DNA of 23,709 nt from UBA5738 sp964470995 (lineage in GTDB: Bacteria; Patescibacteriota; Minisyncoccia; Minisyncoccales; UBA5738), in assembly GCA_964470995.1 (NCBI GenBank), contig CAYYEP010000014.1, forward strand, positions 1 through 23,709, written 5' to 3'. Shown piece after piece: positions 14,357-21,543 of the stretch. The notes under the pieces were generated by a model, which ran no database searches, had not been told where the DNA came from, and saw nothing but the letters and a program-made list of their open reading frames with translations. Each line of letters opens with the position of its first letter. Position 1 is the first letter of the stretch. Both the position numbers and the translations under genes were made by a program.

Positions 14357-15406
14357 ATGGAACCAATTATTATTTTATTGTTTGTGTCAGTACTAATTGC
14401 GATTGGCTTGCAAAGCCTTTTTATTTATAAAGCAAGCAAGGGAGGCGGAAGTAGAAACAATGACGTTGCAATGGGGATGCTTCAGCAACAATTAAACCAG
14501 ATGGGCCTAATGCTTGATGGCAAGTTAACGGAATCGAACCGGGCGATGCAACAGCAATTCGGGCAAAGTTTTGCGGTCATAAAGGATGTTACACAAAAGT
14601 TGACCGAATTGGATAATACCAACAAACAAGTGATGGGTTTCGCCGAACAGCTCCAATCGCTGGAAAATATTTTAAAAAACCCAAAACAGCGCGGGATTTT
14701 GGGCGAATATTACCTGGAAACGGTTTTAAAAAACGTTTTGCCGCCCCAGTCCTACCAAATGCAGTACAAATTCAAGAACGGGGAGATCGTGGACGCGGTG
14801 GTTTTTGTAAAGGACAAGATCATTCCGATCGATTCGAAATTTTCGCTGGAAAACTACAATAAGATCGTGGCCGAGTCCGATCCGGCGCGGAAAGCTGAGC
14901 TGGAAAAAGTGTTTAAAACTGATCTGAAAAACAGGATCGACGAAACCTCAAAATATATCCGTCCCGAAGAGGGGACAATGGAATTCGCGCTGATGTTCAT
15001 TCCTTCGGAAGGCATTTACTACGACCTATTGATAAACGAGGTGGGTTCGGTAAAGGTAAACACCCGCGACCTGATAGAATACGCGTTCAAGGAAAAACAT
15101 GTGATTATTGTTTCGCCAACAAATTTCCTGGCTTATCTGCAAACCGTTTTGCAAGGCTTGCGGGCGTTGCAAATCGAGGAGTCGGCCAAAGAGATACGCG
15201 AACGGGTAGAAATGCTGGGAAAGCATTTAAATGCCTACCAACAGTATCTGGAGAAATTGGGGGGGCACCTGGCAACATCGGTGAATACTTTTAATGCGGC
15301 ATACAAGGAATTCGGCAAGATCGATAAGGACGTGATAAAAATTACGGATTCGGACCGAGAGAAGATAGATATCCGGCAGATCGATAAACCAAGCTTGGAA
15401 AATTGA
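14357..15406 (+). CDS. rmuC: DNA recombination protein RmuC family
   Basis: 349 aa. RmuC proteins limit inversions at repeats and carry a restriction-endonuclease-like core; their biochemistry is not fully settled. Residues 4-26 form a membrane helix, followed by a coiled-coil region (about 40-105, many Gln/Leu/Glu). The core matches the family: KNPKQRGILGEYYLE (about 111-125), KIIPIDSKFSLENY, EFALMFIPSEGIYYDLL, HVIIVSPTNFLAYLQTVLQG. It is somewhat shorter than E. coli RmuC (about 475 aa), missing mainly coiled-coil and tail. No clear ribosome site precedes ATG 14357, and a short leader of about 11 nt is predicted. Its TGA stop lies inside the -35 of the rplU promoter. Confidence 0.93.
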   Translation: MEPIIILLFVSVLIAIGLQSLFIYKASKGGGSRNNDVAMGMLQQQLNQMGLMLDGKLTESNRAMQQQFGQSFAVIKDVTQKLTELDNTNKQVMGFAEQLQSLENILKNPKQRGILGEYYLETVLKNVLPPQSYQMQYKFKNGEIVDAVVFVKDKIIPIDSKFSLENYNKIVAESDPARKAELEKVFKTDLKNRIDETSKYIRPEEGTMEFALMFIPSEGIYYDLLINEVGSVKVNTRDLIEYAFKEKHVIIVSPTNFLAYLQTVLQGLRALQIEESAKEIRERVEMLGKHLNAYQQYLEKLGGHLATSVNTFNAAYKEFGKIDKDVIKITDSDREKIDIRQIDKPSLEN

Positions 15407-15431
15407 CTTTTGCGCCTATTTGTTATAGAAT
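15403..15431 (+). promoter_or_regulatory. rplU promoter, overlapping the rmuC stop
   Basis: TTGACT (15403-15408), 17 nt, TAGAAT (15426-15431). The TGA stop of rmuC is inside the -35. Predicted RNA start about 15437, leaving a leader of about 43 nt; no strong Shine-Dalgarno site is visible in it. Confidence 0.75.
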
Positions 15432-15479
15432 TCTGTTGTTGCCTCTTAGCGGGCGATTTACTTATTAAACAATAATTCT

Positions 15480-15797
15480 ATGTTGGCAGTGATAAAGACC
15501 GGCGGCAAGCAGTATGTTGTTACGCCGGGACAAAAATTGAAGGTGGAAAAACTCGAAGGCGAGGCCGGTTCGGCGATCAAATTCGAGGAGGTTTTGTTGA
15601 TCGAGAGTGATGACAAGAAGGTGGAAATCGGCCAGCCGATCGTAAAAGGGGCCAAGGTGGTCGCCAAGATCGTGGCGCAAACCAAGGGGCCCAAGGTGAT
15701 CGCTTACAAATACAAGGCCAAGAAGCGGTATCATCTGAAGAAGGGTCACCGGCAGGAACTGACCGAGGTGGAGATCACTGGGATCGACCTGAAATAA
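15480..15797 (+). CDS. rplU: 50S ribosomal protein L21
   Basis: 105 aa, normal length. The start MLAVIKTGGKQYVVTPGQKL is the family signature, and the C-terminal YKAKKRYHLKKGHRQELTEVEI is the conserved rRNA-binding tail. L21 binds 23S rRNA in the large subunit. In many bacteria rplU is followed by rpmA (L27) and often obg. Here a terminator comes 20 bases after the stop and rpmA is not in the window, so rplU is single. Confidence 0.98.
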   Translation: MLAVIKTGGKQYVVTPGQKLKVEKLEGEAGSAIKFEEVLLIESDDKKVEIGQPIVKGAKVVAKIVAQTKGPKVIAYKYKAKKRYHLKKGHRQELTEVEITGIDLK

Positions 15798-15816
15798 GTT
15801 TTTAACAAAAATTGAG

Positions 15817-15836
15817 ACGCCCGAAAGGGCGTTTTT
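15817..15836 (+). terminator. Intrinsic terminator of rplU
   Basis: ACGCCC-GAAA-GGGCGT (15817-15832) with a GNRA-type GAAA loop and T5 (15832-15836). Confidence 0.9.
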
Positions 15837-15851
15837 AGGTTGGTTTTATCA

Positions 15852-15892
15852 TTGACAAATTTAATAAATTGTGATATGGAATTTATTAAATT
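15852..15892 (+). promoter_or_regulatory. Promoter with a perfect 13-bp inverted repeat (operator candidate)
   Basis: TTGACA (15852-15857), 17 nt, TATGGA (15875-15880). AATTTAATAAATT (15858-15870) and its exact inverse AATTTATTAAATT (15880-15892) flank the -10, separated by 9 nt. The arms cover the spacer and the start site, the usual place for a repressor. AGGAGG follows at 15901. Confidence 0.7.
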
Positions 15893-15913
15893 GAAATAAC
15901 AGGAGGCGAGATC

Positions 15914-16798
15914 ATTCAAATAGGATTTGCGATGATGGGAGAACGGAGTTACTACGCTATGTGGTATGTTCCGAGCACGATCATTAGACAACCATGGATC
16001 GCGGCGGTACAGACTCTCCGGCATTTTGCCAAATTTGCACGGGAAAACAACATTTCTGATTTAGAGATCGCTTGGCCGTTCAAATACGGGAGGTTCGACG
16101 ACTTCGCGCCAAGTCAGGTTTTTAGTGAAACAATACAACATTTGATCAAAAATTTTTCGCTGAGCGTTCACGGACCGCTGGCGAACTTGGCGGCTAGCGA
16201 CCTGATCGAGCGGCAGGGTAATTTGATGGAGATGTACAAATGCCTCGTTTATGCCCATAATATGGGCGTAAAAGAAGTGCAGGTGGTACATTTGGCCGAT
16301 AGCGAAAGCCGTTCATTGGGGCAGCGGGTTCGCGGTATCAAGCCCTCAATCAGCGCGGATGATGTTTTTAAAAACGGCATGGCCAGCGCGGTTGAGCTGA
16401 AGCGCAAGCTTGATGAAACTATCAGTGGGAAATTCAGGATCGGGTTTGAGAACCTTAGCATGGGAGTACCGGCATTCCATTATTTGAAAAGCATGGAAGA
16501 CCTGCTGGGTGAAAATTACGGCTTCGTAATTGACGCGGGGCATTTTATCCAGAATGGCATTCCGGTGGTGCCAATGATCGAGACCTGGGTGGATAACACC
16601 TTTGAGGTGCACTTGAGCAGTACCACTGGCGGGAGCGATGACCACTGCGCTCTAGGAACCGGATTGGTGGATGTACCCGTGGTTATTGATTGCCTGCGGG
16701 ATAATAACTATAAGGGCCGGATAGTGGTTGAGGTCAAGCCCAAGTTCGTGGCGCCAACTCTGGCCTACTTGAAACGAGAAAGACTCATGCACCGTTAG
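15914..16798 (+). CDS. Sugar phosphate isomerase/epimerase-like TIM-barrel protein, apparent AUU start
   Basis: About 294 aa from ATT 15914. The first ATG (15932) is 25 bases past AGGAGG (15901-15906), whereas ATT 15914 is 7 bases away (ATC 15911 is 4) and restores the first barrel strand, QIGFAMMG. An in-frame stop at 15887 rules out a longer product. Barrel strands end in likely metal or substrate residues of the xylose-isomerase-like/AP-endonuclease-2 fold: His86 (SVHGPL), His126 (VVHLAD), Glu179 (IGFENL), Asp207 and His210 (IDAGHF), His233 (VHLSST), Asp243/His244 and Glu273 (VVEVK). The substrate is unknown. It is a single gene with a strong promoter and a possible operator. Confidence 0.82.
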   Translation: MQIGFAMMGERSYYAMWYVPSTIIRQPWIAAVQTLRHFAKFARENNISDLEIAWPFKYGRFDDFAPSQVFSETIQHLIKNFSLSVHGPLANLAASDLIERQGNLMEMYKCLVYAHNMGVKEVQVVHLADSESRSLGQRVRGIKPSISADDVFKNGMASAVELKRKLDETISGKFRIGFENLSMGVPAFHYLKSMEDLLGENYGFVIDAGHFIQNGIPVVPMIETWVDNTFEVHLSSTTGGSDDHCALGTGLVDVPVVIDCLRDNNYKGRIVVEVKPKFVAPTLAYLKRERLMHR

Positions 16799-16847
16799 CG
16801 GATCGGCAATTTAATGCCATCACATTTTTCCGCGGCGGTTTTTTTAT

Positions 16848-16880
16848 AAGCGGTCTTAGTTTGACCGTTTTTATTTTTTT
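16848..16880 (+). terminator. Intrinsic terminator overlapping the next promoter
   Basis: CGGTC (16851-16855), 7-nt loop, GACCG (16863-16867), extendable by AAG/TTT, then T-rich 16868-16880. The 3' arm contains part of the TTGACC -35 of the patatin promoter. Confidence 0.8.
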
Positions 16881-16889
16881 ATGTATAGT
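16861..16889 (+). promoter_or_regulatory. Promoter of the patatin-like gene
   Basis: TTGACC (16861-16866), 17 nt, TATAGT (16884-16889). Predicted RNA start about 16896, so the TTG codon at 16889 is not transcribed and ATG 16925 is the likely start. Confidence 0.75.
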
Positions 16890-16924
16890 TGGTTAGTAAA
16901 AAGCAATTCGGAGCTGATCTTTCA

Positions 16925-17860
16925 ATGATAGAAAATATCCAGTATCGGGATGAGCTTGGGGTTGTGCTCCGAGCGTTAAAGGACAAGAAGGACGGAGTCG
17001 TGGGAAGCGAGGATACCAATGTGGTGATCGTGTTTTCCGGCGGCGGAGCGCGGGCCATCGCGAGCATCGGGCAAGCCTTACCTCTGCTTGAACGCGGTTA
17101 CGACCCGTCGCTGTTACGCGCCATAGTCGGAAATTCAGCGGGCGCGGCGGTTGGGTTATATTTCGCGAACGGCAGGGATGTTTTTCGTGAAGGCGCATAT
17201 TTCTTCATCAACAAGCTGAACCGCTATATCAGCTTCAGGAAACCGCGAACAATATTCGATGTTGCCGGACTTATCGAGGCAATGCGTTCCGGGACGGCGG
17301 CGGCTGATATAAATACGGCGGCACCTGAGCCGGAAGCTTTTTTTACCGGTACGGTTGATGAGGAAAACCGCTTCCATTTGTGGGATGTCTACGATAAACG
17401 CTGGGATGCGATCGAGGCATCGATGCTTTTCCGTACCGCGATATCCCGGCGCAAGGGGATTTTAATGGACGGACATTGGTATAGCGACGGGGGTGTGTTC
17501 CAGGCGCCGTTAGCCCAGATAGCGGAGCGTACCGACGCAACACACATCCTGTTCTTTGCCAATGTGACGGAGGGCGCTGCCGCTAAGCCGACGCTGGCGC
17601 AAAGATATCTCGCAGTCGAGGAGCGCATCGGAAAAGCCAAGTCTTCGCAAGCAACCCGCCAGGCAATCAAAGATAGTACCAGGCTGGCAGGTATTGATTC
17701 GTTGCGAAACCGATTCCCGCATATTCCGGTCGGCGTGGTATGGGCGCCGCCGTTCTTGCGAAAATTGTCGATGTTTCGCGCTAGGCCGCAGGACTTGTAT
17801 GACATCTTTACGGCATGCAAGCAGGACGGATACGCCAAGCTTAACCAGTATAATTGCTGA
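16925..17860 (+). CDS. Patatin-like phospholipase / acyl hydrolase
   Basis: 311 aa from ATG 16925, which has GGAG (16910-16913) 11 bases upstream; the longer frame from TTG 16889 starts inside the -10 box. Patatin marks: oxyanion Gly loop SGGGAR (38-43), nucleophile motif GNSAG with Ser71, and the catalytic dyad Asp188-Gly189 (YSDGG). These enzymes hydrolyse acyl esters of lipids with a Ser-Asp dyad. No signal peptide or membrane helix is seen, so it is probably cytosolic or peripheral. The stop codon lies in the stem of the following terminator. The catalytic residues are complete; the substrate is unknown. Confidence 0.9.
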   Translation: MIENIQYRDELGVVLRALKDKKDGVVGSEDTNVVIVFSGGGARAIASIGQALPLLERGYDPSLLRAIVGNSAGAAVGLYFANGRDVFREGAYFFINKLNRYISFRKPRTIFDVAGLIEAMRSGTAAADINTAAPEPEAFFTGTVDEENRFHLWDVYDKRWDAIEASMLFRTAISRRKGILMDGHWYSDGGVFQAPLAQIAERTDATHILFFANVTEGAAAKPTLAQRYLAVEERIGKAKSSQATRQAIKDSTRLAGIDSLRNRFPHIPVGVVWAPPFLRKLSMFRARPQDLYDIFTACKQDGYAKLNQYNC

Positions 17861-17888
17861 GCCCATCGGGTTCAGCAATTTATTTTTT
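17852..17888 (+). terminator. Intrinsic terminator of the patatin-like gene
   Basis: AATTGCTGAGCCC (17852-17864) pairs with GGGTTCAGCAATT (17868-17880) with one G.T, loop ATC, then a T-rich tail. It contains the TGA stop (17858-17860). Confidence 0.88.
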
Positions 17889-17899
17889 AAATTTTAATC

Positions 17900-17928
17900 T
17901 TTACAAATTGTATAATTTGTGATATAAT
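17900..17928 (+). promoter_or_regulatory. Promoter of the hydrolase gene with an inverted repeat in the spacer
   Basis: TTTACA (17900-17905), 17 nt, TATAAT (17923-17928). ACAAATT (17903-17909) and AATTTGT (17914-17920) form a perfect inverted repeat inside it, an operator candidate. The stretch TTGTGATAT before the -10 also occurs in the 15852 promoter. Confidence 0.8.
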
Positions 17929-17972
17929 ATGTTTGTTAGCATTAGTATGGAAAAGAAATTAGGAGGAGTTTG

Positions 17973-18701
17973 GTGAAGGGTGTTTGGAAAAGAAATTGGA
18001 TAGCATTGATTGTCTTATTGCTTGGTATTACCTCCCTGGCATGTGCACAGAGTGACGAATGCTGGGTTATGGTCCATGGATTCCAGGGGCTACCCAGTCA
18101 AGTTGAGAATAATACAAATGTTTTGGCACCACTGCATAAAACTGCGGCGGACAACAACATTACTGTTTTCGACTGTGACTGGGCGCACGGGAATATCACT
18201 TCGGGGTCGCTGTATGACGCGGCCAACGAGGTGAATATCACGGTTTCTGCCCTAAAAGGCAAGAACGTGACCTTGGTGGTCCATTCGGCCGGGTTGCCGA
18301 TCGCGATGTACGCCAAGCAAAAGTACAACCTCTCGATAAAGGGAATAATCTCTTTTGAGGGGGTAACTTACGGTGTAACGCGATTCGAGGGGTGGTTCCT
18401 GACTGTGAACGGGCTCAATAACTTTGATCCCGCCTGGCAGTCAACGCAACAGTTGATGCCCGACAGCGAATTCATGCTGTCGATCAACAAGACGCCGAAT
18501 TATCCAATTGTTGAGATCAAGGGATGGCTAGGGGCATATCTTGGGACGGATTACAATTTTATTCCAATGGATATGTTCCAGACATTCAAGCCATTACCAG
18601 GATCCATCAATGAGGGGCCGTACTACGACCTTAGCCATGAGCAGATCATTTCCCATCCTGTACCGCTTGGGTTAGCCGTGATTTGGACAAAAAGCTTTTA
18701 A
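17973..18701 (+). CDS. Secreted alpha/beta hydrolase
   Basis: 242 aa from GTG 17973, with AGGAGGAG (17961-17968) 4 bases upstream; the TTG at 17970 is too close. Residues 1-25 are a signal peptide (KRN, hydrophobic core IALIVLLLGIT); cleavage after ACA (Ala25) fits signal peptidase I, while SLAC is a poor lipobox. Alpha/beta hydrolase marks: VMVHGFQG (oxyanion His35-Gly36) and VVHSAG, the nucleophile elbow with Ser105, where the usual first Gly is replaced by Val. His222 or His228 may complete the triad. It looks like an exported lipase or esterase. Substrate unknown; it follows a patatin, another acyl hydrolase, but as a separate unit. Confidence 0.82.
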   Translation: MKGVWKRNWIALIVLLLGITSLACAQSDECWVMVHGFQGLPSQVENNTNVLAPLHKTAADNNITVFDCDWAHGNITSGSLYDAANEVNITVSALKGKNVTLVVHSAGLPIAMYAKQKYNLSIKGIISFEGVTYGVTRFEGWFLTVNGLNNFDPAWQSTQQLMPDSEFMLSINKTPNYPIVEIKGWLGAYLGTDYNFIPMDMFQTFKPLPGSINEGPYYDLSHEQIISHPVPLGLAVIWTKSF

Positions 18702-18753
18702 AATTTCTTTTCCTTTTTTTAAAGCTCACAATAAATTGCGGGTTTTAAAAAGC

Positions 18754-18780
18754 AAAAAACCACCCTTAGGGCGGTTTTTT
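18754..18780 (+). terminator. Intrinsic terminator of the hydrolase gene
   Basis: AAAAAACCACCC-TTA-GGGCGGTTTTTT, a 12-bp stem with one A.C mismatch and a self-supplied T6. Confidence 0.85.
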
Positions 18781-18807
18781 GTTAATGGGTTAGAATAATG
18801 CAAAATA

Positions 18808-18835
18808 TTGACATTTTTTATATTTTATGTATAAT
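18808..18835 (+). promoter_or_regulatory. Consensus promoter of the small membrane protein gene
   Basis: TTGACA (18808-18813), 16 nt, TATAAT (18830-18835), a full consensus match. Expected RNA start is 18841-18843, which coincides with ATG 18842. Confidence 0.85.
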
Positions 18836-18841
18836 CAATGT

Positions 18842-19084
18842 ATGGTTAGCAAGTGGAATGCATATTTACCCAGCATTGTGGTTTTCTTGGGCATAGTATT
18901 AATGGTGATCGGTAATTTTCTCCAATATATCGATTTCTGTTGGTATAATATGGAGTTAGTTTTTATCGGAGGTGTTCTCACGGCGGCCGGTTTCATCTGT
19001 ATCGGCCGATACCTGATGAAATCTTCCGAGCAAGACTACCAAAATGGGTATGATGCGGGTTTCGAGGCGGGACGAAATTTATAA
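18842..19084 (+). CDS. Small membrane protein, 80 aa, probably leaderless mRNA
   Basis: A longer frame begins at ATG 18827, but that lies in the promoter spacer next to the -10 box, so ATG 18842 is the only sensible start and falls at the expected first base of the RNA. Two hydrophobic helices (about residues 9-27 and 36-56) form a hairpin: SIVVFLGIVLMVIGNFL and LVFIGGVLTAAGFICIG. A polar tail ends YQNGYDAGFEAGRNL, whose G-Y-x-x-G-x-x-x-G repeats resemble short amphipathic tails. The function is unknown. It is a single-gene unit. Confidence 0.78.
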   Translation: MVSKWNAYLPSIVVFLGIVLMVIGNFLQYIDFCWYNMELVFIGGVLTAAGFICIGRYLMKSSEQDYQNGYDAGFEAGRNL

Positions 19085-19092
19085 TTTTTTTG

Positions 19093-19114
19093 GAGGCGAC
19101 ATTTAGCCTCTTTT
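19093..19114 (+). terminator. Weak terminator after the small membrane protein gene
   Basis: GAGGC (19093-19097), 8-nt loop, GCCTC (19106-19110), T4. Short stem and T-run, but placed right after the gene. Confidence 0.5.
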
Positions 19115-19127
19115 GCTTTACAAAGGC

Positions 19128-19724
19128 CTATTTGCGGCCGGAGATGGCTGAAGCCAGGGTTTCGTCGTCGGCATATTCGAGCTCGCCGCCCATGGGCAAT
19201 CCCAGGCCAAGGCGGGTTATTTTTTTATTAAGCGGCTTGATCCTTTCGTTTAAATAACCGATCGTAGCCAACCCTTCGCTGGTGGGATTGATGGCTAATA
19301 TGACTTCCGCAAGCTGCGGATCGTTTTGGAGCCTTTGGATAAGGGCGGGCGTACGCAAATGTTTATCGCTTTCTTTTTTGAGACCGGAAACCGTGCCTCC
19401 CAGAATAAAATACAATCCTTTGTAGTTTTTAGTTTTTTCGATCGTGGCCAGGTCGGTTTCCGAGGCAATCACACAAAGCGTGGTTTGATCGCGTTTTGAA
19501 TCGGCGCAAATCGGGCAAATCGTTTTTTCCGATTCATAGGTGTCGTAACAGTTCGGGCAAACCTTGATCTTATTCTTCAGATCGGCGATGGCGGTAAGAA
19601 GTTCTTTGATGGTTTTATTATCCTGGCGAAGCAGGTAAAAAACAAAACGCGCCGCGGTGCGCGGGCCGACAGTGGGAAATTTACTGAACTTATCAATAAG
19701 ATTTTGGATGGAAGGAGAATACAT
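19128..19724 (-). CDS. recR: Recombination protein RecR
   Basis: 198 aa, full length. RecR works with RecO (and RecF) to load RecA on gapped DNA. Seen: N-terminal helix-hairpin-helix (about 10-28, FPTVGPRTAARF), four-Cys zinc finger (Cys56, 59, 70, 73: CPNC, CPIC), Toprim domain from about 81 with VIASETDL, the GGTVSG segment, and the C-terminal TRLGLGLPMGGELEYAD, which is the conserved Walker-B-like end of the family. The last of three minus-strand genes after dnaB and the S23-type gene. No Shine-Dalgarno is visible before its ATG. Confidence 0.97.
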   Translation of the reverse strand: MYSPSIQNLIDKFSKFPTVGPRTAARFVFYLLRQDNKTIKELLTAIADLKNKIKVCPNCYDTYESEKTICPICADSKRDQTTLCVIASETDLATIEKTKNYKGLYFILGGTVSGLKKESDKHLRTPALIQRLQNDPQLAEVILAINPTSEGLATIGYLNERIKPLNKKITRLGLGLPMGGELEYADDETLASAISGRK

Positions 19725-19728
19725 TTTT

Positions 19729-19750
19729 CAGTTTTCTTTTTTCAGTTTTC
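19729..19750. repeat. CAGTTTTC motif pair, left flank of the S23-type gene
   Basis: CAGTTTTC at 19729-19736 and 19743-19750. The inverse, GAAAACTGAAAACTG, lies on the other flank of the gene at 20153-20167, so the S23-type gene is bracketed by imperfect inverted repeats. Confidence 0.6.
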
Positions 19751-19784
19751 AATGAATCTATAATTACCATTTACCCAAACCAGC

Positions 19785-20140
19785 TTACCGCAAATTGCTG
19801 GTTATTTTTTGAAATATCATGGTTAGTTCTTGTGCTTCTTGCCATATTATTCCTAATTCATTCTTTTTATCAGGAAAACAGGTTGCTATCATGCGGAGCC
19901 AATGTTTTGTTTCTTGAGTTTTTTTTTACAAATAAAAATTTTATTGGCGAAGTCTTTCTTGGAACCTGCCCCATTGGCTTCCATGTAGTTGGCCCCGATA
20001 CTTGTGCCAGACCTGATCAATTGGGATATTAAGGGTCTGGACATGGTGTCTTTGATTAAGTCTTTGCAAAAATAAATAATCGATTCGCCAAATTTCGCGG
20101 TTCTTTCTTCAAGTTTGTATTTGTTTAAGGGTTGATCCAT
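19785..20140 (-). pseudogene. Four-helix-bundle (S23-type) protein gene, frameshifted
   Basis: From ATG 20140 the frame reads a typical start of this family (FGESIIYFCKDL, LISQLIRSGTSIGANYMEAN, KKDFANKIFICKK), then stops early at about 83 codons. In the next frame the expected continuation is intact: TQETKHWLRMIATCFP, then helix 4 ending at TAA 19785. The shift is at a run of nine A on the coding strand (19927-19919); ten would restore a protein of about 118 aa, so one base has been lost, either truly or as a sequencing error. Family members occur inside 23S rRNA intervening sequences or, as here, as free genes of unclear role. It lies between dnaB and recR. Confidence 0.8.
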
Positions 20141-20152
20141 TGAAAATTTAAT

Positions 20153-20167
20153 GAAAACTGAAAACTG
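20153..20167. repeat. GAAAACTG tandem, right flank of the S23-type gene
   Basis: GAAAACTGAAAACTG, two overlapping copies, inverse to the pair at 19729-19750. It lies in the 41-bp gap between dnaB and the S23-type gene. Confidence 0.6.
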
Positions 20168-20181
20168 ATAATTGAGAAATT

Positions 20182-21543
20182 CTATTGGTCCTGGTATTCA
20201 TATCCCTCGGTATGATTTTTAAAGCACACCGTGCGGTCGTCAAAATGCAATAGAACTTTGCCTACCGGACCGTTGCGGTGCTTGGCGATGATGATCTCGG
20301 CCACGCCTTTTTGCGTTGATTCTTCGCGGTAGCGATCTTCGCGGTAAATGAAAGTGACTACGTCGGCATCCTGCTCAATGGCGCCGGATTCGCGCAGATC
20401 GCTTAGTTTAGGAATCGGCGGGATCCGCTGTTCCACTGCGCGAGAAAGCTGGGATAGGACAAGAACAGGGATATTAAGCTCGCGCGCCAAACCTTTTAGG
20501 GCGCGCGAGTTTTCGGATACCTGCTGTACCGGACTGGCCTGTTTATTCAGGGGCTCCATGAGCTGGAGATAGTCAATAACCAGCAATCCCAGACCCTTAT
20601 CAGCCTGCAAACGGCGGCAAAGGGCTTTCATCTGAAGCACGGAAGGAGAGCCAACGTCATCGATGAATAACGGCGCTTCGGCCAAAATCCCCAACGCGCG
20701 CTGGATGTTTTCAAAGTCGGCTACATCGAGCTTTCCGGTGCGAATCTTCCATAGTTCGACGCCCGAATAAGCCGAGATCAAACGGTCCACCATTTGGTCT
20801 TTTGACATTTCCAGGGAAAATACCGCCACGGTAATTTTTTCCCTTATGGCGACATTAGCGGCAATATTCAAAGCCAGGGTGGATTTACCCAACGACGGAC
20901 GGGCGGCCAAAATAAACAAGTCGGAATTTTGCAAACCCGACAGCATTTTATCAAGATCAACATAACCTGTGGGGATGCCGCGGGTGCCATTGCCCTGCGA
21001 AAGTCTCTCGATGCGTTCAAAAGCCGCGGGCAGGGTATCGCGAATGGCGGTGAAATTTTGAGTTATGCCAATCTGGGCAATGTTGAATATCTTTTTTTCG
21101 GCTTCGTCGAGAACCTCCTCGATATTTTCAGCTTCATCGTAACCCATAAGCTCAATTTCTTGCGACGCCGAGATCAGGTCGCGCAAAACGCGCTTATGAC
21201 GCACGATGCGGGCGTAGGATGCCACATGCGCGGCGCTGGGCACAATATTAACCAATTCGGTCAAATAGCCGCTGCCGCCCACGTTCTCAAGCGAACCCTT
21301 TTCTTTAAGGCGGTTGGATAGCGATAAAAAATCGATCGATTCTCCTTTTTCAAATAGCTCGCGGCAGACTGTGTAAATCTCGCGATGGGCGTGGCGGTAA
21401 AAATCTTCCGGGGCCAGCAAATCGGCAACCTTATTGATCGCGGAGCGATCCAACATCAAGGAACCAAGAAGCGATTGCTCAATCTCCAAGCTTTGCGGCG
21501 GTATCTTTCCGGGGACCTCGTTTGATTGCTGTTGTCGTTGCAT
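20182..21543 (-). CDS. dnaB: Replicative DNA helicase DnaB
   Basis: 453 aa, normal length. DnaB is the hexameric 5'-3' helicase at the replication fork. The N-terminal domain (about 15-115) shows PPQSLEIEQSLLGSLM and EDFYRHAHREIY. The RecA-like domain has Walker A ARPSLGKST (214-222), FSLEMSKDQMVDRL, Walker B LLVIDYLQLM (Asp324), SRALKGLARELNIPVLVLSQLSR and LSDLRESGAIEQDAD. IIIAKHRNGPVG near the C-terminus is the conserved arginine-finger/DNA-loop region. No intein or insertion. First of the dnaB, S23-type, recR run on the minus strand; a 41-bp gap separates it from the S23-type gene. Confidence 0.98.
   Translation of the reverse strand: MQRQQQSNEVPGKIPPQSLEIEQSLLGSLMLDRSAINKVADLLAPEDFYRHAHREIYTVCRELFEKGESIDFLSLSNRLKEKGSLENVGGSGYLTELVNIVPSAAHVASYARIVRHKRVLRDLISASQEIELMGYDEAENIEEVLDEAEKKIFNIAQIGITQNFTAIRDTLPAAFERIERLSQGNGTRGIPTGYVDLDKMLSGLQNSDLFILAARPSLGKSTLALNIAANVAIREKITVAVFSLEMSKDQMVDRLISAYSGVELWKIRTGKLDVADFENIQRALGILAEAPLFIDDVGSPSVLQMKALCRRLQADKGLGLLVIDYLQLMEPLNKQASPVQQVSENSRALKGLARELNIPVLVLSQLSRAVEQRIPPIPKLSDLRESGAIEQDADVVTFIYREDRYREESTQKGVAEIIIAKHRNGPVGKVLLHFDDRTVCFKNHTEGYEYQDQ

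Noticed and set aside
16889..16924. Upstream TTG start for the patatin-like gene
   Set aside because: The codon overlaps the -10 box and lies before the predicted RNA start.
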